From assembly GCA_964639765.1 (NCBI GenBank), contig CAZXEN010000049.1, positions 1 through 7,903 of the forward strand: a DNA stretch of 7,903 nt, in the 5' to 3' direction. The notes below the pieces were generated by a model. That model saw only the letters and a program-made list of their open reading frames with translations. It was not told the DNA's origin and searched no databases. Shown here piece by piece: positions 6,336 through 7,903 of this stretch (positions are counted from its first letter, which is position 1; each line of letters begins with the position of its first letter). The position numbers and the translations under genes were made by a program. This DNA comes from Scybalousia_A sp964639765. Its GTDB lineage: Bacteria > Bacteroidota > Bacteroidia > Bacteroidales > P3.

Positions 6336-6698
6336 TCATACAAAAATCAGTTCGTTGTTAATAATTATCCTTGCCCTTGCCTCAATGTTTTGCATACGGC
6401 ATACCCATTCCAACTGATTTTCTTCTTTCAGTTGCTCGGTTACACCTTCTGCAGTTTTCATCTGCTCAACAAGAGTATCAAACATATCTCGTGCCTGATT
6501 TTCTATTTCGGCACAGTGCTGATAAAGTTTTCCTTGAGTAAGTAGTGTTGTAAACAGCACTTTCTTGTGTTTCATAAGATAATTTTTATGTAACATACCC
6601 CATTTGCCGAGGGTGATAGTTGCTTCTTCGGGCGGTAAAATGAGGTTAGGAATGTTGTAATCGCCAACTCGTCTGTAAGTAATATTATTAGTTTTCAT
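6336..6698 (-). CDS. tnpV: TnpV-family transposon-encoded protein, 120 aa
   Basis: The protein starts MKTNNITYRRVGDYNIPNL and carries the hallmarks I know for TnpV: 'VGDYNIPNL' near residue 11, 'TLGKWGMLHKNYLMKHK' (about 29-46), 'LFTTLLTQGKLYQHCAEIE' (about 48-66), then a helical segment with 'EGVTEQLK' and 'ARARIIINNEL'. Its length is normal for the family. TnpV proteins are carried by mobilizable transposons and integrative elements of Clostridia (Tn4451-like and others); their biochemical role is not established. The start is fixed by AAAGGA (6712-6707) 8 bases upstream. Base composition is closer to the downstream integrase than to the AT-rich nuclease gene, so it belongs with the mobility part of the window. 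A hairpin follows its stop. It appears intact. Confidence 0.9.
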   Translation of the reverse strand: MKTNNITYRRVGDYNIPNLILPPEEATITLGKWGMLHKNYLMKHKKVLFTTLLTQGKLYQHCAEIENQARDMFDTLVEQMKTAEGVTEQLKEENQLEWVCRMQNIEARARIIINNELIFV

Positions 6699-6718
6699 GG
6701 TATTTGTCCTTTCTTTTT

Positions 6719-6906
6719 ACTCTGTGTTTAAGCAAGGTAGGGAGCGTAGAATACTATGTTTGAAGCCGGTTTTTACTAGTATTGAGTAAATCCCTTATGA
6801 ACACTCGCACCAAATGCAAATAATCCGAACCTTGTACCTATCGGTGAAGGGTTCGGATTTTTGCTTCATATTCAGTATCCAAATTTCAATAGTAAGGCAT
6901 AAAGAT
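6719..6906. other. Non-coding gap with short dyads upstream of tnpV
   Basis: No convincing gene is seen on either strand. Bases 6750-6756 (AATACTA) and 6777-6783 (TAGTATT) are inverted, as are TTTACT (6772-6777) and AGTAAA (6785-6790). They share bases and so would be alternative, mutually exclusive folds. A longer hairpin (6822-6859) is listed separately. No clear promoter for tnpV could be picked out; transcription may come from the integrase side or from an unrecognised promoter here. Confidence 0.4.
6822..6862 (+). terminator. Hairpin with T-run, terminator-like, possibly bidirectional
   Basis: AATCCGAACC (6822-6831) pairs perfectly with GGTTCGGATT (6850-6859) around an 18-base loop. On the plus strand the stem runs into TTTTT (6858-6862). 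The flanking GCAAA/TTTGC bases extend the inverted repeat with a one-base bulge. No plus-strand gene ends here within view, so it may be a remnant, a bidirectional barrier between the integrase unit and tnpV, or part of a recombination site. Confidence 0.55.
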
Positions 6907-6936
6907 AAGGCAGAGAGTTATTACACTCCCTGCCTT
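6907..6936 (-). terminator. Terminator after the integrase / small-protein genes
   Basis: In the minus-strand RNA, AAGGCAGGGAG (6936-6926) pairs with CTCTCTGCCTT (6917-6907): 11 bp with one G-U wobble and an 8-base loop, followed by ATCTTTATG. On the plus strand the same position is an A-C mismatch, so the orientation is minus. It begins 9 bases after the TAG of the small protein gene (6946-6948), exactly where the integrase transcript should end. Confidence 0.7.
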
Positions 6937-6945
6937 GTTCTTTTG

Positions 6946-7129
6946 CTATGAGTTATTGTCTACATCGTTTTCACACTCCTGCTCTTTTAACCATTCTTCG
7001 TATTCAGCCTGGCCTTCTTCGCTTTCAAAGAAGGCAATTATGTCCGGCAGGAAACATCTTGCAATCGACTCCAACTCATGTTTAGGGATTTTGGTCCGTC
7101 TTTTTACTGCAAGTGTACCGTCCTTTCAT
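6946..7129 (-). pseudogene. Small integrase-linked protein with 'LPDIIAFFESEEGQ' motif; start is out of frame
   Basis: The frame ending in TAG at 6946-6948 stays open back to 7125 and encodes 'KRRTKIPKHELESIARC' followed by 'FLPDIIAFFESEEGQ', then an acidic tail ending DNNS. It resembles small acidic helical proteins I recall beside integrases in Clostridia mobile elements; their function is unknown to me. No ATG, GTG or TTG starts this frame before a weak TTG at 7074-7072 that has no ribosome site. The obvious start, ATG at 7129-7127 (4 bases after the integrase stop, suiting translational coupling), is one base out of frame and stops after 15 codons. Removing one A from the A3 run (7124-7126) or the A5 run (7101-7105) would restore a roughly 60-aa protein. 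It is therefore either frameshifted by error or decay, or started in an unusual way. The coding frame itself looks real from its composition and motif. Confidence 0.6.
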
Positions 7130-7133
7130 CTGG

Positions 7134-7903
7134 TTATTCTTCGTAAACCTTGGTGATATCCGGACGGTGATGCCCCAGTCTTTCGGATACTTCTTTTCTT
7201 GCTGCTTTGTCGCTATAGCCGCGAGCGCAAAGCAAAGCATAGGTTCTTTGTGCATAAGTGTGCCGAAGTGCGTGCCAACCGTAGCCTTTATCCGCACGTT
7301 CCTTTTTGCCTTTCTTGATCATCTGCTTTCTGTTAGGATCAAGTAGAGCATAAAGATGATTGCTCATCCAGTTTGTAAAAGAATCCTTCTGTCTTTTAAC
7401 GCTGTGGGTATGATCGTCACAGAACAGATAATCCGCAGAACGCTTTCCCTTGCTCTTTGCGTATTCAAGAATCTTTTCAAGTATTTCTGTCTGCTCTTTA
7501 GTATCAAAGGGTATATCCCGTTCTTGACCGCCCTTGCCATTGTAAACATGAAGCTGCTTAGTCTTGATTGCATCTTCCAGGACGTGAATACGAAGATAGG
7601 TCAATTCATCCTTGCGAAGTCCAAAGTTCTTAACAATGGTTACACCCATTGCTACGTCATAACGCTTCATTCCGATTGCTCTTGTAATGATTGCGGCAAT
7701 CTCGCTTTCAAGCAATCCACGGTTGTACTTTGTGGGTTCACGCTTTTGAAGCTTAAGTTCCTTGTTTTCGGGCAATATATTTTTGCTTCCGGAATGTTTA
7801 TGGATAAAGCGTATACACGACAGTTCTGTGTCAATATACGAAGGCTTCAATCCCCTTGATTGCAAATACTCTACATAGGCTCTCAGGTGTCTTGCTTCAA
7901 CAT
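7134..7903 (-). CDS. Tyrosine recombinase/integrase, 5' end outside window
   Basis: The frame is open to the right edge. Twelve codons before the apparent TTG start at 7865 read VEARHLRAYVEY and continue smoothly into 'LQSRGLKPSYIDTELSCIR', the N-terminal core-binding (SAM-like) domain, so the real start is beyond base 7903. The visible 255 residues include the full catalytic domain: Arg in GLRKDEL (codon 7614-7616), Lys in 'NGKGGQERDIP', the HxxR box in 'HALRHTYAQ', His in 'LGHHRPD', and the nucleophile Tyr in 'KVYEE', three residues from the C-terminus (codon 7143-7145). These enzymes cut and rejoin DNA at att sites to integrate and excise mobile elements. A small protein gene begins 4 bases after the stop, then comes a terminator at 6907-6936. 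No att core repeat can be recognised within the window. Confidence 0.92.
   Translation of the reverse strand, partial: VEARHLRAYVEYLQSRGLKPSYIDTELSCIRFIHKHSGSKNILPENKELKLQKREPTKYNRGLLESEIAAIITRAIGMKRYDVAMGVTIVKNFGLRKDELTYLRIHVLEDAIKTKQLHVYNGKGGQERDIPFDTKEQTEILEKILEYAKSKGKRSADYLFCDDHTHSVKRQKDSFTNWMSNHLYALLDPNRKQMIKKGKKERADKGYGWHALRHTYAQRTYALLCARGYSDKAARKEVSERLGHHRPDITKVYEE

Noticed and set aside
7356..7859. Plus-strand 167-codon open frame
   Set aside because: It is antisense to the integrase catalytic domain, whose motifs are all present on the minus strand. The plus translation has no recognisable features.
7863..7865. TTG at 7865 as the integrase start
   Set aside because: The frame stays open to the window edge and the upstream codons (VEARHLRAYVEY) fit the integrase N-terminal domain, so the true start is outside the window.

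Overview
The window looks like part of a mobile, accessory region from a low-GC Firmicute, most likely a gut-type Clostridia (Lachnospiraceae/Ruminococcaceae-like). The evidence is strong AGGAGG-type ribosome sites, AT-rich codon use through the middle, a TnpV-family protein, a tyrosine recombinase, and cargo genes of clearly different base composition. No host core gene is visible, so the taxonomic call is an inference.

Left arm (1-1527, minus strand): a consensus promoter, an 18-codon leader peptide and a Rho-independent terminator precede an S66 (LD-carboxypeptidase / MccF-like) peptidase gene. A partial APH-fold small-molecule kinase gene follows after a 20-bp gap. This reads as an attenuator-controlled, resistance-type operon. 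The S66 frame is broken by one missing base in an A7 run at 1216-1222, about 35 codons from its start.

Middle (1532-1754): an AT-rich divergent control region. It holds a perfect 24-bp tandem duplication just upstream of the minus promoter, and a good plus-strand promoter (1640-1668). A 9-bp word, TGTTATCAA, occurs three times around that promoter and the ribosome site, like an operator set.

Core cargo (1755-6281, plus strand): two genes in an apparent operon. The first encodes a 344-aa zinc-knuckle protein (DUF6076-like). The second encodes a 1144-aa protein that appears to join an N-terminal HNH nuclease, a long helical/TPR region, a GreA/GreB-C-like domain and a C-terminal PIN nuclease. 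This is the most interesting object in the window and is best read as a candidate phage-defence or conflict system.

Right arm (6287-7903, minus strand, visibly higher GC): a strong hairpin separates the defence-like operon from a complete tnpV. A hairpin-rich non-coding gap follows. Then come a small 'FESEEGQ' protein whose start is out of frame, and a tyrosine recombinase that runs off the right edge. These are the mobility genes of the element. Two homopolymer-associated frame breaks in one window raise the question of sequencing error versus real decay.
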